Below, one piece after another: positions 9,975 to 20,439 of a stretch of DNA of 64,000 nucleotides (the stretch's first letter is position 1; each line of letters starts with the position of its first letter). The translations under genes and the position numbers were made by a program. A model generated the notes under the pieces. The model ran no database searches and was not told the DNA's origin. It saw nothing but the letters and a program-made list of their open reading frames with translations. The DNA comes from Bauldia litoralis. Lineage in GTDB: Bacteria; Pseudomonadota; Alphaproteobacteria; Rhizobiales; Kaistiaceae. The stretch lies in contig NZ_FMXQ01000008.1 of the NCBI RefSeq assembly GCF_900104485.1, positions 62,001-126,000 of the forward strand. Reading direction: 5' to 3'.

Positions 9975-10517
9975 TCAGCCGTTCCGCGCTGCTCCGACGC
10001 TGATCGACAGGACCGTGCAGGGTTCGTCATAGGGAACCCGCCAGGCGTGGCGCGTGCCGTTCTGGATCAGGATGTCTCCGGGGCCGAGATCGGTCGTCTC
10101 GCCGCCTTCCAGTTCGACGACGCATCGCCCGGACATCACATAGACGACGTCGATCGTGTCCGTCCGGTGCATCCCGGGATGCTTCGGGTCCATGTGCTCC
10201 AGCAGTCCCGGCAGCTTGCGGTTCATCTCGGCGGCCGCCTCCGCCATGTCGAGGTCCGGCGTCGGCGGTGTCGATGACGGCGGAATGGTGATCTGCTCGA
10301 CGCGGTATCCGGCGGCCGGTGGGAACCAGGTGGTGTAGTCCGGCTTTTCGCCGCTCGTCGGCAGCGTCTGTGGCCCGTCGGCGCCCCAGATGCTGACGAA
10401 GCCGGCGCCGGGCATCATGGCGATCCCGTCGCTCTCCAGCACCGTGTCGCTGGCGATCATCGCCTTGCCGTCAGGCGATGTGCCGGTGACAACCCGGCGG
10501 ATCTTGAGGCCGCTCAT
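9975..10517 (-). CDS. Cupin-domain protein
   Basis: This 180-residue cytoplasmic protein has a C-terminal cupin: the MHRTDTIDVVYVMSGR segment is motif 1, and the GDILIQNGTRHAW segment is motif 2, carrying the likely metal-binding histidines. The N-terminal 70 residues form an extra strand-rich region. Proteins of this layout are usually annotated only as cupins. The ATG has a GGAGAG ribosome binding site upstream. It lies 24 bases after ychF on the same strand, so it may share its transcript. The function is unknown. Confidence 0.8.
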   Translation of the reverse strand: MSGLKIRRVVTGTSPDGKAMIASDTVLESDGIAMMPGAGFVSIWGADGPQTLPTSGEKPDYTTWFPPAAGYRVEQITIPPSSTPPTPDLDMAEAAAEMNRKLPGLLEHMDPKHPGMHRTDTIDVVYVMSGRCVVELEGGETTDLGPGDILIQNGTRHAWRVPYDEPCTVLSISVGAARNG

Positions 10518-10541
10518 CGCCTCTCTCCAGACAGCGATTTC

Positions 10542-11639
10542 CTAGACGTTGAACTTGAACAGCATCACGTCGCCATCGGCGACCACGTATTCCTTGCCTT
10601 CGTCGCGCGCCTTGCCGGCTTCCTTCGCCGCCTGTTCGCCGCCGAGCGCGACGAAATCCTGGTAGGCGATGGTCTGGGCGCGAATGAAGCCGTGCTCGAA
10701 GTCGGTGTGGATGGTTCCGGCGGCCTGCGGCGCGCGGGCGCCTTTCTCCACGGTCCAGGCGCGCGCTTCCTTCGGTCCGACGGTGAAGAAGGTGATCAGG
10801 CCGAGCAGGTCGTAGCCGGCGCGGATCAGGCGATCGAGGCCGGGCTCCTTGAGGCCGAGCGATTCCATGAACTCGCGCTGTTCGGCATCGGGGAGCTGGG
10901 CGATCTCGGATTCGATTCCGGCGGAAATGACGACGCAGCCCGCCCCCTCCGCAGCGGCCATCTCCTCGACCCGGCGGGAGTGATCGTTGCCGGTGCCGGC
11001 CGAGGCTTCGTCGACATTGGCGACGTAGAGCACCGGCTTGGTGGTCAGCAGGTTGAGCGCCTTGAAGGCGGGGAGGTCGGTCTCGGCGATATCGGCGAGG
11101 CGCGCCGGCTTGCCGTTATTGAGCTGCTCGAGGGCTGCGTCCATCAGCGCCACTTCGGCCTTGGCGTTCTTGTCGCCCGTCGCCGCGCGTTTGCGAAGCG
11201 GCGTCACCCGCTTCTCGAGGCTGGAAAGGTCGGAGAGCATCAGTTCGGTATTCACCGTGTCCGCATCCGCTACCGGGTCGATCGTGCCCTCGACATGGGT
11301 GACGTCGCCGTCGTCGAAGCAGCGCAGGACATGGACCACCGCCTCGACCTCGCGGATGTTGGCGAGGAACTGGTTGCCGAGTCCTTCGCCCTTGGAGGCG
11401 CCGCGCACCAGCCCGGCGATATCGACGAAGCTGATCCGTGTCGGCACGGTCTGCGCCGACTTGCCGATCGCCGCGATCTTGTCGAGCCGCGGATCGGGGA
11501 CCGCGACTTCGCCGGTATTCGGCTCGATCGTGCAGAAGGGATAGTTGGCCGCCTGTGCCGCCGCTGTCCGCGTCAGGGCATTGAAAAGCGTCGATTTGCC
11601 GACATTGGGCAGGCCGACGATGCCGCATCCGAAACCCAT
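10542..11639 (-). CDS. ychF: Redox-regulated ATPase/GTPase YchF (OLA1 family)
   Basis: A 365-residue P-loop NTPase of the Obg-HflX superfamily that associates with ribosomes and prefers ATP. Residues 7-17 carry the G1 loop GLPNVGKST, followed by the DIAGLVRGASKGEGLGNQFL switch region, which is diagnostic. The C-terminal TGS domain includes FFTVGPKEARAW and ends in DVMLFKFNV, the conserved family terminus. In many related genomes it sits beside pth, but here a TRAP transporter cluster on the other strand lies between them. Confidence 0.97.
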   Translation of the reverse strand: MGFGCGIVGLPNVGKSTLFNALTRTAAAQAANYPFCTIEPNTGEVAVPDPRLDKIAAIGKSAQTVPTRISFVDIAGLVRGASKGEGLGNQFLANIREVEAVVHVLRCFDDGDVTHVEGTIDPVADADTVNTELMLSDLSSLEKRVTPLRKRAATGDKNAKAEVALMDAALEQLNNGKPARLADIAETDLPAFKALNLLTTKPVLYVANVDEASAGTGNDHSRRVEEMAAAEGAGCVVISAGIESEIAQLPDAEQREFMESLGLKEPGLDRLIRAGYDLLGLITFFTVGPKEARAWTVEKGARAPQAAGTIHTDFEHGFIRAQTIAYQDFVALGGEQAAKEAGKARDEGKEYVVADGDVMLFKFNV

Positions 11640-11836
11640 TCAGAAGTACCCTGTTCTCGATTGAAGAAAAAATGCGGCGGCTGCCGCGCTGCTTCTCACC
11701 GTACCGCGACGGTCACGTCAAGTGCCGATAGCGCTTGAAAAATCTCGCGCGGGCGTCAACATCGCCCTGTCTGGGGAGTTTCATCAGGCGCCGGCGCGAT
11801 CCGATGCCAGTGTATCAGTTCAAAGGGAGGTCGAGA

Positions 11837-12790
11837 ATGCGGTTTTCTGACGTGGCGCGGTCCATGGCGATCGGCGGCGTGGCCCTGACCATGGCGGCAT
11901 TGCCCGTAAAGGCGCAGGATTTCGTCAACATTCTCACCGGCGGGACCAGCGGCGTCTACTATCCGCTCGGTGTCGCGCTCTCCAACCTCTATGCCGAAGC
12001 GCTTCCGGACGCCAAGGTCCAGGTCCAGTCGACCAAGGCCTCGGTCGAGAATCTCAACCTGATCCAGCAGGGCAAGGGCGAGGTGGCCTTCGCTCTCGGC
12101 GACTCGGTCAAGAACGGCTGGGAGGGAAACACCGAACTCGGCTTCCCCGGCAAGCTCGACAAGCTGCGCGCCATTGCCGCGATCTATCCGAACTACGTGC
12201 AGATCGTCGCCAGCCAGGATTCTGGCATCAAGACGCTGGCCGACCTCAAGGGCAAGAGCGTCTCGGTCGGTGCGCCGAAGTCGGGCACCGAACTCAACGC
12301 CCGGGCGATCTTCGGCGCCGCGGACATCACCTATGACGATCTCGGCCGCACCGAATACCTGCCTTTCGGCGAGTCGGTCGAACTGATGAAGAACCGCCAG
12401 CTCGACGCAACGTTGCAATCGGCGGGACTGGGCGTCGCCTCGATCCGCGACCTTGCCTCCTCGATCCCGATCCAGATGGTCGAGGTTCCGCCGGCGGTGA
12501 TCGATTCGATCGGCGCGCCCTATCAGTCCGGCGTGATCCCGGCCGGCACCTATGATGGCCAGACCGAAGACGTGAACACGGCGGCGATCACCAACATCCT
12601 GGTCACCAGCGCCGATCTCGACGACGACACGGTCTACGCCTTGACCAAGGCGATGTTCGAGAATCTCGACGCGATGGTCGCCGCCCATGCGGCGGCGAAG
12701 ATGATCAGCACCGACACGGCGACGAAGGGCTTGCCGATCCCGCTCCATCCGGGCGCCGAGCGCTACTACAAGGAAAAGGGAATCCTCTGA
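11837..12790 (+). CDS. TAXI-family TRAP transporter solute-binding protein
   Basis: The periplasmic binding component (317 aa) of a tripartite ATP-independent transporter. A Sec signal peptide covers about residues 1-25, ending in ALPVKA. The mature start DFVNILTGGTSGVYYPLGVAL is the TAXI family hallmark. I chose the ATG at 11837 because AAGGGAGG lies just ahead; the frame is open further upstream but encodes only a basic, non-conserved leader. The ligand is unknown; TAXI systems often carry carboxylates or amino acids. A strong hairpin follows before the permease gene. Confidence 0.93.
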   Translation: MRFSDVARSMAIGGVALTMAALPVKAQDFVNILTGGTSGVYYPLGVALSNLYAEALPDAKVQVQSTKASVENLNLIQQGKGEVAFALGDSVKNGWEGNTELGFPGKLDKLRAIAAIYPNYVQIVASQDSGIKTLADLKGKSVSVGAPKSGTELNARAIFGAADITYDDLGRTEYLPFGESVELMKNRQLDATLQSAGLGVASIRDLASSIPIQMVEVPPAVIDSIGAPYQSGVIPAGTYDGQTEDVNTAAITNILVTSADLDDDTVYALTKAMFENLDAMVAAHAAAKMISTDTATKGLPIPLHPGAERYYKEKGIL

Positions 12791-12806
12791 TCGGGATCAT
12801 CCCTGT

Positions 12807-12829
12807 GACCGGGGCGTCACGCCCCGGTC
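12807..12829 (+). terminator. Hairpin between TRAP binding-protein and permease genes
   Basis: A perfect 10-base-pair stem (GACCGGGGCG with its complement) closes a three-base loop, 16 bases after the binding-protein stop and 37 bases before the permease start. There is no U-run. It probably acts as an attenuator or a 3' stabilising hairpin that keeps the binding protein more abundant than the permease, a common design in binding-protein operons. This role is inference. Confidence 0.65.
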
Positions 12830-12865
12830 GTTGCCTGGCCGTCAGGAAATGGTGGAGCGTCGCTC

Positions 12866-14968
12866 ATGCCGGTTGAGCGGTCGCATCCGCCGTCCGACGC
12901 ATCGCCCGAGATCGGCCTGCACGATCCGCTGGCCGACAGTTTCAGCGGCAGCCGGGAAGGGCGGTTGCTGTTCGGGCTCGCGGTCGCCTTTTCGGCCTTC
13001 CAGCTGGCGACTGCCCTCGGCCTGCTGGTGCTGCCGAGCCAGATCGTCCGCGCCGTCCATGTCGGGTTCCTGATGCTGCTGGTCTTTCCGCTGATCGGGG
13101 TCGCGCGCCATGCGTCCCTGCCGGTCAAGTTGCTCGGCTGGATCCTCGGGCTGATCGGCGCGGCCATCGCCGCCTACCAGTGGATCTTCTACGACGACCT
13201 CATCATCCGGGCGGGCTATCCGACCGTCCTCGACCTTGTCGTCGGCACTGCCTTGATCGCCGTCGTCCTGCTTGCCGCGCTGCGGGTCATGGGACCGGCC
13301 CTGCCGATCATCGCCGGGGCTTTCCTCGCCTACTGCTTCTTCGGCCAGTACCTGCCGGCGCCGCTGGTTCACCGGGGGTACGACTTCGACCAGGTCATCG
13401 ACCATATGGCCTTCGGCACCGAGGGCATCTACGGGATTCCCGTATACGTTTCAGCGACCTATATCTTTCTCTTCATACTCTTCGGGTCGTTTCTGGAGCG
13501 GGCGGGCATGATCCGCCTCTTCACCGACATTTCCCTCGGCCTTGTCGGTCATGCCCGCGGCGGGCCGGCAAAGGTCGCGGTCATCTCCTCCGGCCTGATG
13601 GGCACCATCTCGGGCTCGGGCGTCGCCAATGTCGTCACCACCGGCCAGTTCACCATCCCGCTGATGAAGCGCTTCGGCTATCGCTCGGCCTTCGCCGGCG
13701 GCGTCGAGGCGACCGCGTCGATGGGCGGCCAGATCATGCCGCCGGTGATGGGGGCGGTCGCCTTCATCATGGCCGAGACGCTCGACATCTCCTATGCCGA
13801 GGTGGTCAAGGCGGCCGTCATCCCGGCGCTGCTCTATTTCGCCTCGGCCTTCTGGATGGTCCATCTCGAAGCCGGCCGGCTCGGGCTCTTCGGCTTGCCG
13901 AAGGAGGAATGCCCCTCGGCGCTCAACGCCGTGCGGCGAAGCTGGTATCTGATCCTGCCGCTTGTGGCCCTGGTCTACCTCCTGTTCAGCGGCTACACGC
14001 CGCTCTTTGCCGGCTCCGTCGGCCTGGCGCTGACGGTGATGCTGATCCTCGGCACGGCGATCGCCGCCGGCCCGCCGGCGCCCGCGATCCGGATCGTCTT
14101 CTGGGTCGGGCTCGGCCTGGTCGCGGCGGCCTTCCTGGAATACGGCGTCTATGTGCTGGTCGGTGCGCTCACCGTGCTGGTGGTGTGGAACCTGTGGTCT
14201 CGCGGCGGCCGGGAGACCCTGTGGCTGTCGATCGACAGCCTTGCCGAGGGGGCCAAGATCGCGCTCACCGTCGGGATCGCCTGCGCCACCGTCGGGCTGG
14301 TGATCGGCACCATGACCCTGACGGGACTGGCGACGACCTTCGGCCAGTTCATCGTGTCGGTCGGCGGCACCAGCCTGTTCCTGTCGCTGGCGTTGACCAT
14401 GGTCACCTGCCTGATCCTCGGCATGGGCATCCCGACCATCCCGAACTACATCATCACCTCGTCGCTGGCCGGGCCGGCGCTGCTCGAACTCGGGGTGCCG
14501 CTGATCGTCAGCCACATGTTCGTCTTCTATTTCGGCATCCTCGCCGACTTGACCCCGCCGGTGGCGCTGGCGGCCTTCGCCGCTGCGCCGATCGCCCGGG
14601 AAAGCGGCATGAAGATCGGCCTGTCGGCGGTCAAGATCGCGCTGGCCGGCTTCGTCATCCCGTTCATGGCTGTCTACGCACCGGCGCTGATGCTCCAGGA
14701 TGGCGGTCCGCTGGCGGCGACGATCGGCTATGTGCCGGCCGTCGCCTATGTGGTCCTCAAGGTCTGCCTGGCGATCGCGCTCTGGGGCGCGGCTGCGATC
14801 GGCTACCTGCGCCGGCCGCTCGCCCTGTGGGAGCGGTTGCTTGCGGCAGTGGCCGCGGCGACCCTCGTCCTGGCCCTGCCCATCACCGACGAGATCGGCT
14901 TGGCCCTGTCGGCGGCTTTCGTCGGCCAGCATCTGTGGCGGGCGAGGCGGGCGGAGGCAGTTGCGTGA
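12866..14968 (+). CDS. TRAP transporter fused permease, 4TM/12TM (DctQM-type, TAXI)
   Basis: The membrane component (700 aa) joins the small DctQ-like four-helix part (about residues 35-130) to the large DctM-like twelve-helix part. Conserved stretches include GSFLERAGM, the GTISGSGVANVVTTG segment near 250 and GMGIPTIPNYI near 520. It uses an ion gradient to import the ligand handed over by the upstream TAXI protein. Its stop overlaps the next gene as GTGA. Length and fusion are normal for TAXI systems. Confidence 0.95.
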   Translation: MPVERSHPPSDASPEIGLHDPLADSFSGSREGRLLFGLAVAFSAFQLATALGLLVLPSQIVRAVHVGFLMLLVFPLIGVARHASLPVKLLGWILGLIGAAIAAYQWIFYDDLIIRAGYPTVLDLVVGTALIAVVLLAALRVMGPALPIIAGAFLAYCFFGQYLPAPLVHRGYDFDQVIDHMAFGTEGIYGIPVYVSATYIFLFILFGSFLERAGMIRLFTDISLGLVGHARGGPAKVAVISSGLMGTISGSGVANVVTTGQFTIPLMKRFGYRSAFAGGVEATASMGGQIMPPVMGAVAFIMAETLDISYAEVVKAAVIPALLYFASAFWMVHLEAGRLGLFGLPKEECPSALNAVRRSWYLILPLVALVYLLFSGYTPLFAGSVGLALTVMLILGTAIAAGPPAPAIRIVFWVGLGLVAAAFLEYGVYVLVGALTVLVVWNLWSRGGRETLWLSIDSLAEGAKIALTVGIACATVGLVIGTMTLTGLATTFGQFIVSVGGTSLFLSLALTMVTCLILGMGIPTIPNYIITSSLAGPALLELGVPLIVSHMFVFYFGILADLTPPVALAAFAAAPIARESGMKIGLSAVKIALAGFVIPFMAVYAPALMLQDGGPLAATIGYVPAVAYVVLKVCLAIALWGAAAIGYLRRPLALWERLLAAVAAATLVLALPITDEIGLALSAAFVGQHLWRARRAEAVA

Positions 14969-15321
14969 GCCTTTGCATCTTCGCCGGGGGCAAGGTGCTG
15001 ACCATGGCGGTGACCGCCTTCACGCTGTCATGGACGCATACGGTCGAGAAGACGACATGGTCCGAGTCATGGCGGGTCCTGCCGGAGGGACTGACCGTCG
15101 TCTCGGCCCGTGTCGAGGGTTCCGGCGCCGGCATGGAGCCGCCGCCCGACGCCGTGTTCGACGGGACGGGCTGGACCTATCGGCCCGAGCTTCCGGCGCA
15201 GCCGCGCGTCGTGCTGGCCAACTCTGCCGAGGGCGGGACGTGGCGGCTTTGCGGTGGGGATGAATGCCTGACGCTGGGCGGCACCGGTGGCGCGCCGATC
15301 GTCCTGGAGCCGTGCCGCTAG
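14965..15321 (+). CDS. DUF1850 protein linked to TRAP-TAXI transporter
   Basis: A 118-residue protein beginning at GTG 14965, overlapping the permease stop by four bases. It contains FTLSWTHTVEKTTWSESW, the characteristic DUF1850 segment, then a series of short beta strands and a cysteine pair in CGGDEC. DUF1850 genes are repeatedly found directly after TAXI-type TRAP permeases, so it is probably an accessory of this transporter. Its biochemical role is not established. The N-terminal hydrophobic stretch may be a signal or anchor. It is easily missed because a longer shadow frame spans the permease. Confidence 0.82.
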   Translation: MSLCIFAGGKVLTMAVTAFTLSWTHTVEKTTWSESWRVLPEGLTVVSARVEGSGAGMEPPPDAVFDGTGWTYRPELPAQPRVVLANSAEGGTWRLCGGDECLTLGGTGGAPIVLEPCR

Positions 15322-15328
15322 ATTGCGC

Positions 15329-16027
15329 TCAGCGGCCGAGGAGTTTCTTCAGGCCGCGGGCAAGGGGACCTTCGCCGGCGCCTTCCTTCTGTTCCGACGC
15401 CGATTCACCGGACGCAGGCAAGCCCTTGACCGGCTTGGTCTTCTGCTTTTCCGGCTTGGCCGTCCTGAGTTGCTCATGGACGCGGTTCGAAAAGGTCTGG
15501 TCCATGCGCTCGCCCATCAGCGGCGCATGTTCGGCCATCGCCTCGATCAGCGGTTCGAGCCAGGCTTTGTCGGCCTTGGCGAAGTCGTGCAGGACGTAGT
15601 GCGGGACCGCTTCCTTGACCCCCGGATGTCCGACGCCGATGCGCAACCGGCGGAAATCCGGGCCGATGGCGCCGGCAATCGAGCGGAGGCCGTTGTGGCC
15701 GGCAGCGCCGCCGCCCGCCTTCATGCGGATCTTGCCAGGGGCGAGGTCCACTTCGTCATGGATGACCATGACGTCTTCCGGCTTGAGCTTGTAGAACCGC
15801 ATCGCCTCGCTGACGGCGCGGCCGGATTCGTTCATGTAGGTCTGGGGTTTGACGAGCAGGCACTTGTCGCCGGCAAAGGTGCCTTCGGAAATCTCGGCCT
15901 GGAATTTTCGCCGCCACGGAGTGAATCCGTGACGGCGATGGATTGCGTCGATGACCATGAAGCCGACATTGTGCCGGTTGGCGACGTATTGAGAACCCGG
16001 ATTGCCGAGGCCGATGAGAAGCAGCAT
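15329..16027 (-). CDS. pth: Peptidyl-tRNA hydrolase
   Basis: Releases tRNA from peptidyl-tRNA dropped by ribosomes; a cytoplasmic housekeeping enzyme. The N-terminal GLGNPGSQYVANRHNVG includes the catalytic histidine (H19), and HDEVDLAPGKIRMK carries the catalytic aspartate. The protein is 232 residues, about 35 longer than the E. coli enzyme, because of a lysine- and glutamate-rich tail typical of alphaproteobacteria. It follows rplY after 36 bases on the same strand. Its 3' end almost meets the DUF1850 gene. Confidence 0.96.
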   Translation of the reverse strand: MLLLIGLGNPGSQYVANRHNVGFMVIDAIHRRHGFTPWRRKFQAEISEGTFAGDKCLLVKPQTYMNESGRAVSEAMRFYKLKPEDVMVIHDEVDLAPGKIRMKAGGGAAGHNGLRSIAGAIGPDFRRLRIGVGHPGVKEAVPHYVLHDFAKADKAWLEPLIEAMAEHAPLMGERMDQTFSNRVHEQLRTAKPEKQKTKPVKGLPASGESASEQKEGAGEGPLARGLKKLLGR

Positions 16028-16063
16028 GACTGGCTCTCCCGGAGCCCGATTGCCGGGCTTCTA

Positions 16064-16726
16064 CTAGCTGTCGTCGCCGTCCTTCTCGCCACCTTCTTCG
16101 CCTTCGCCGGCTTCTTCGCCGCTGGCAGCAGCTTCGGCGGCGGTCCGCAGCTCTTCCTTGATGCCGGCCGGAGCGGCAATCGTCGCGATGGTGAAATCGC
16201 GGTCGATCGTCACCTTGACGCCTGCCGGCAGCTCGATCGAGGAGATATGCAGGGAATCGTTGATGTCGAGGCCGGTGAGATCGGCGACGATGTGATTGGG
16301 GATCGCATCGGCCGGGCACTCGAGTTCGACCCTGTGACGGACAACGTTCAGCACACCACCACGGCGGATGCCGGGCGCGGCCTCTTCATTGGCGAAGTGC
16401 ACCGGGATCTCGACCGTGATGGTCGATCCGGCCGTGATGCGGACGAAATCGACGTGGATCGGCTGGTCGGTGACCGGGTCGAGCTGGAAATCGCGCGGCA
16501 GGGTGCGGATCGTCTCGCCATTGACGTCGATCTCCGCGACCGTCGTCATGAATCCACCGCCGTGCAACTTGAAATAGATATCGCGGCTGGATAGCGCGAT
16601 GGAAATCGGGGGTTCCTTGCCGCCGTAGATGACGGCCGGTATCAAGCCTTGACGACGTACGGCGCGAGCGGCCCCCTTGCCCACTTTTTCGCGTACGGTC
16701 GCCGTGAGCTGGTAATTAGCGCCCAT
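16064..16726 (-). CDS. rplY: 50S ribosomal protein L25/general stress protein Ctc
   Basis: The 5S-rRNA-binding ribosomal protein L25 in its long TL5/CTC form (220 aa). An N-terminal L25 domain (about 5-95, with [21 protein letters not shown]) is followed by a beta-rich C-terminal domain, then a strongly acidic tail of Glu, Gly and Asp from about residue 195. It is paired with pth downstream, the usual arrangement in this group. Confidence 0.95.
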   Translation of the reverse strand: MGANYQLTATVREKVGKGAARAVRRQGLIPAVIYGGKEPPISIALSSRDIYFKLHGGGFMTTVAEIDVNGETIRTLPRDFQLDPVTDQPIHVDFVRITAGSTITVEIPVHFANEEAAPGIRRGGVLNVVRHRVELECPADAIPNHIVADLTGLDINDSLHISSIELPAGVKVTIDRDFTIATIAAPAGIKEELRTAAEAAASGEEAGEGEEGGEKDGDDS

Positions 16727-16872
16727 CGGACAACTCCTTCATGTTGGAAACCCGCCAAATGGCTGGGTCTATGACCGCGTTGCCTCCAGGGGTGTCGGCG
16801 CGGCCGGCTGCGGTATAGACGATGCCGGGTTGCGGTGCAATGCGGGCGGGTGACTGCCGGTTCGGCCGGTCC

Positions 16873-17805
<933 letters not shown>

Positions 17806-17928
17806 GTGGGTTCCGGCCCGTGGGAGGAGCGACCGACTGCATCTGGGCAATGCGCCGGGCGGGCGGCGCTATGTAACAAGGTGGTTCCCGCAGTGCAAAC
17901 GCCGAGAGGCATTCCTCAAGCCTATCCG

Positions 17929-18420
17929 CTAACTATCCACCCATTTCAACAATTCGGCGATCGTCTGCCGCGCGGCCAGATTGACGGTCTCGTTGCCGAT
18001 GCCCGTCCATGGATCTCCCGTTGCCCGACCACCGGCCTGCTGGCCGGTGATTCGATGCAGCCGGGCGCCCTTGTTGTCGACCACGTCCCAGACATAGACG
18101 AGCCGGGTCGACTGTCCGTCCGCCACTGCCGAGACGAAGCCTCGCACCTCGTAGACGCGGGACGGGTTGTTGTTCGGCACCACGTTCAGCCGCTGCGCCG
18201 ATGCTTCGCGATTGAGGGCTGCCGACAGCGCCTGCAGAACCTGGATCGGTACACCCTCGACGGGCGCAAAGGCAAAGACGGCCGCCGAGCCGGTGACCGG
18301 CGGCTTGACCGATGGCTGGCTGGCGCCGGGGGCAAATTGTGTCGTGTTGCAGCCGGCGAGGAGGGTGGCTGCAATCACCAGAATCGCGAAGGATCGTCGG
18401 TTCCAGCGCATTTCAGACAT
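17929..18420 (-). CDS. Putative lipoprotein of unknown function
   Basis: A 163-residue protein with a short basic N-terminus, a hydrophobic stretch and the lipobox LLAGC near residue 23, so it should be lipidated and anchored in the envelope. The mature part begins with a Pro/Ser/Gln-rich linker, then a compact alpha/beta region ending in LLKWVDS. The start is taken at ATG 18420; an ATG three codons later and one 14 codons upstream are possible. It lies between prs and pgeF on the same strand. I do not recognise the family. Confidence 0.72.
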   Translation of the reverse strand: MSEMRWNRRSFAILVIAATLLAGCNTTQFAPGASQPSVKPPVTGSAAVFAFAPVEGVPIQVLQALSAALNREASAQRLNVVPNNNPSRVYEVRGFVSAVADGQSTRLVYVWDVVDNKGARLHRITGQQAGGRATGDPWTGIGNETVNLAARQTIAELLKWVDS

Positions 18421-18525
18421 AGGTACACACCCCGACACGCCCCTGAGCCTGTCTAGCTCCATTCCGCACAGCGGTCCAGAAACCCGGCGACAAATCCTGT
18501 GGGGGACGGTCGGCCGGAAACGCTG

Positions 18526-19338
18526 TCAATCCAGCGTGATGGCCGAGAGCAGGCGGCCGTAATCGGCTTCGCCCCGGTGGGTTGCTCGCCGGTAGGAGAA
18601 GAAGCGGTCCTCGTCGGCATAGGTGCACAGGCCGAGATCAGCCGCCAGCACGCCGGCGGAGAGGAGGCGGGCGACGATGAAGCTGGGGAGGTCGAACATC
18701 GCATGGCCGTCGCGGTCGGACGGGCCGAAGAAGCGGCTGTTGGTCGGATCGGCCGCCTCAAAGGCGTCGATCAGCTCGCCGCCAACCTCGTAATTCGCCC
18801 GCGAAATCGTCGGACCGAGGACCGCGACGATGCGCTCGCGATCGGCGCCAAGTCCTTCCATTGCCTCGATTGTTGCTTCGAGAACGCCCCCCAGCGCACC
18901 GCGCCAACCGGCGTGCGCGGCGGCGACGACACGGGCGGCCGTATCGGCAAAAAGCACCGGCCCGCAATCGGCGGTTCCGACGCCGACGGCGATGCCGGGG
19001 CGATTGGTGACGACGGCGTCGGCTCTTGGCCCTTCGCCGACTGGCCAGACCTTGTCGACGACCACGGCGATGTTGCTATGTATCTGATAAGGCGTCGCTA
19101 ATTGCTCGTGATGAACGCGGAGCGTGCGGGCGGCGCGGGCTCGATTCTTGAAAACGAAGCCCTTGTCGTCCTTCGAGCCGACGCCACAGTTGAGCGATGC
19201 GTAGATGCTCGACGAGACCCCGCCCTCGCGGGTGAAGAAGCCGTAGCGGATGCCCGGCAAGGCGTCGAGAAGGCCATGGCCGAGCGTGCGCGGCTTCACC
19301 GCCTCGCCACTCCATGACACCCGTCCAGATCTCAGCAT
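18526..19338 (-). CDS. pgeF: Purine nucleoside phosphorylase/laccase-domain protein (YfiH/PgeF)
   Basis: This 270-residue protein belongs to the multicopper-oxidase-like laccase domain family. Members correct peptidoglycan precursor errors (PgeF) or cleave purine nucleosides. Family residues are visible: the GFFTREGGVS segment near 33, HSN near 103, the zinc-site ADCGPV with the AAAHAGWRGALGG stretch, and GPTISRANYEVG. It is 12 bases downstream of midA, in the order lgt-midA-pgeF common in Hyphomicrobiales. Confidence 0.92.
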   Translation of the reverse strand: MLRSGRVSWSGEAVKPRTLGHGLLDALPGIRYGFFTREGGVSSSIYASLNCGVGSKDDKGFVFKNRARAARTLRVHHEQLATPYQIHSNIAVVVDKVWPVGEGPRADAVVTNRPGIAVGVGTADCGPVLFADTAARVVAAAHAGWRGALGGVLEATIEAMEGLGADRERIVAVLGPTISRANYEVGGELIDAFEAADPTNSRFFGPSDRDGHAMFDLPSFIVARLLSAGVLAADLGLCTYADEDRFFSYRRATHRGEADYGRLLSAITLD

Positions 19339-19350
19339 CCGCCCGATTCC

Positions 19351-20439
19351 TCACGCCTTTTCAGGATCATCCGCGTCGAAGACGGCGAGCGCAAGGCCGG
19401 GCGCGGAAACGGCGAGAACCTTGAAAATTTCCCCCATGCCGGCCGGGGAGGCGAGGCGCTCGACTGCCCGTTCCAGCGCTTCTCCGGTCGCCGCGTCCTT
19501 GCCGCGGGCGAGGCTTGCGGCACGTTCGGACAGGCCCAGGCGGGCGAGAAACGCCCCCTGCGACAGGAGCGGGCGCGGACGGGCGCCGACGGAACGCGCC
19601 GTCTCACCCAATGTCCCGAAATCGACATGGGCGGTGAGGTCGGCCTCGCCGGGAGCGGCCAGCGGATCGTCATATTCGTGTCGTCGGACCGCCTGGAAGG
19701 TGTCGCCGGCGGCGGGGCCGGAATAGCCGTAGTCGATGAACAACCCGGCGCCGCCTTCGGCCGCGATCCGGCCGGCGAGCGTCGCCATGATGGCTGTCGC
19801 GGCGGGGGCAGTCTCGACGATTGCACCCTCGGCGACGTCGTTGCCGAAACCCGGCGGCGGGGGCGCGGGGCGCAGGCCGAAGGCGAGGGCGCCGGTCTCG
19901 TCGAGGCCGATCATGCGTTCGGCCCAGCCGGTTTCGGTGCGGAGGAACTGGCGGATCGGCAGGGCGTCGAAGAATTCGTTGGCGACGACGATCAGCGGAC
20001 CTGACGGCAGGTCGTCGATGCGTTCGTGCCAGGTCGGGGCGATGCCGGCGGCGGCGAGGGTCTCGGCCTGGATGGCGCGGAGGCGGGGGCTGGTCTCGAC
20101 GAGGTGGACCCGGGCCGCCTCGACGAAAGCCGGGCGGAGGTGGGCGGTGCGCATCAGGTCGCTCATCAGCGTGCCGCGGCCGGGGCCGAGTTCGGCCAGC
20201 ACGAACGCCGCCGGTGCGCCCATCGCCTCCCAGACGGCGACGGTCCATGCGCCGATCAGTTCGCCGAACATCTGGCTGACCTCCGGCGCGGTGACGAAAT
20301 CGCCGCCACGGCCGAAAGGCTCGCGGGCTAGGTAGTAGCCATGCTCGGGATCGCCCAGGCAGGCGGCCATGTAGTCGGCGATGGTGATCGGGCCGTTGGC
20401 GCGAATGCGCGCGGCGAGTTTTTCGCCGAGCGGCGTCAC
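19351..20439 (-). CDS. SAM-dependent methyltransferase, MidA/NDUFAF7 family
   Basis: A 362-residue class I methyltransferase related to mitochondrial NDUFAF7, which methylates an arginine of complex I subunit NDUFS2. It begins with the family segment [20 protein letters not shown]. Other motifs are [20 protein letters not shown], the SAM-binding [15 protein letters not shown] and FIDYGY. The start is GTG 20439, overlapping the lgt stop as GTGA. A longer frame runs up through lgt but is antisense-like there. Its target here is probably complex I, by family inference. Confidence 0.92.
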   Translation of the reverse strand: MTPLGEKLAARIRANGPITIADYMAACLGDPEHGYYLAREPFGRGGDFVTAPEVSQMFGELIGAWTVAVWEAMGAPAAFVLAELGPGRGTLMSDLMRTAHLRPAFVEAARVHLVETSPRLRAIQAETLAAAGIAPTWHERIDDLPSGPLIVVANEFFDALPIRQFLRTETGWAERMIGLDETGALAFGLRPAPPPPGFGNDVAEGAIVETAPAATAIMATLAGRIAAEGGAGLFIDYGYSGPAAGDTFQAVRRHEYDDPLAAPGEADLTAHVDFGTLGETARSVGARPRPLLSQGAFLARLGLSERAASLARGKDAATGEALERAVERLASPAGMGEIFKVLAVSAPGLALAVFDADDPEKA

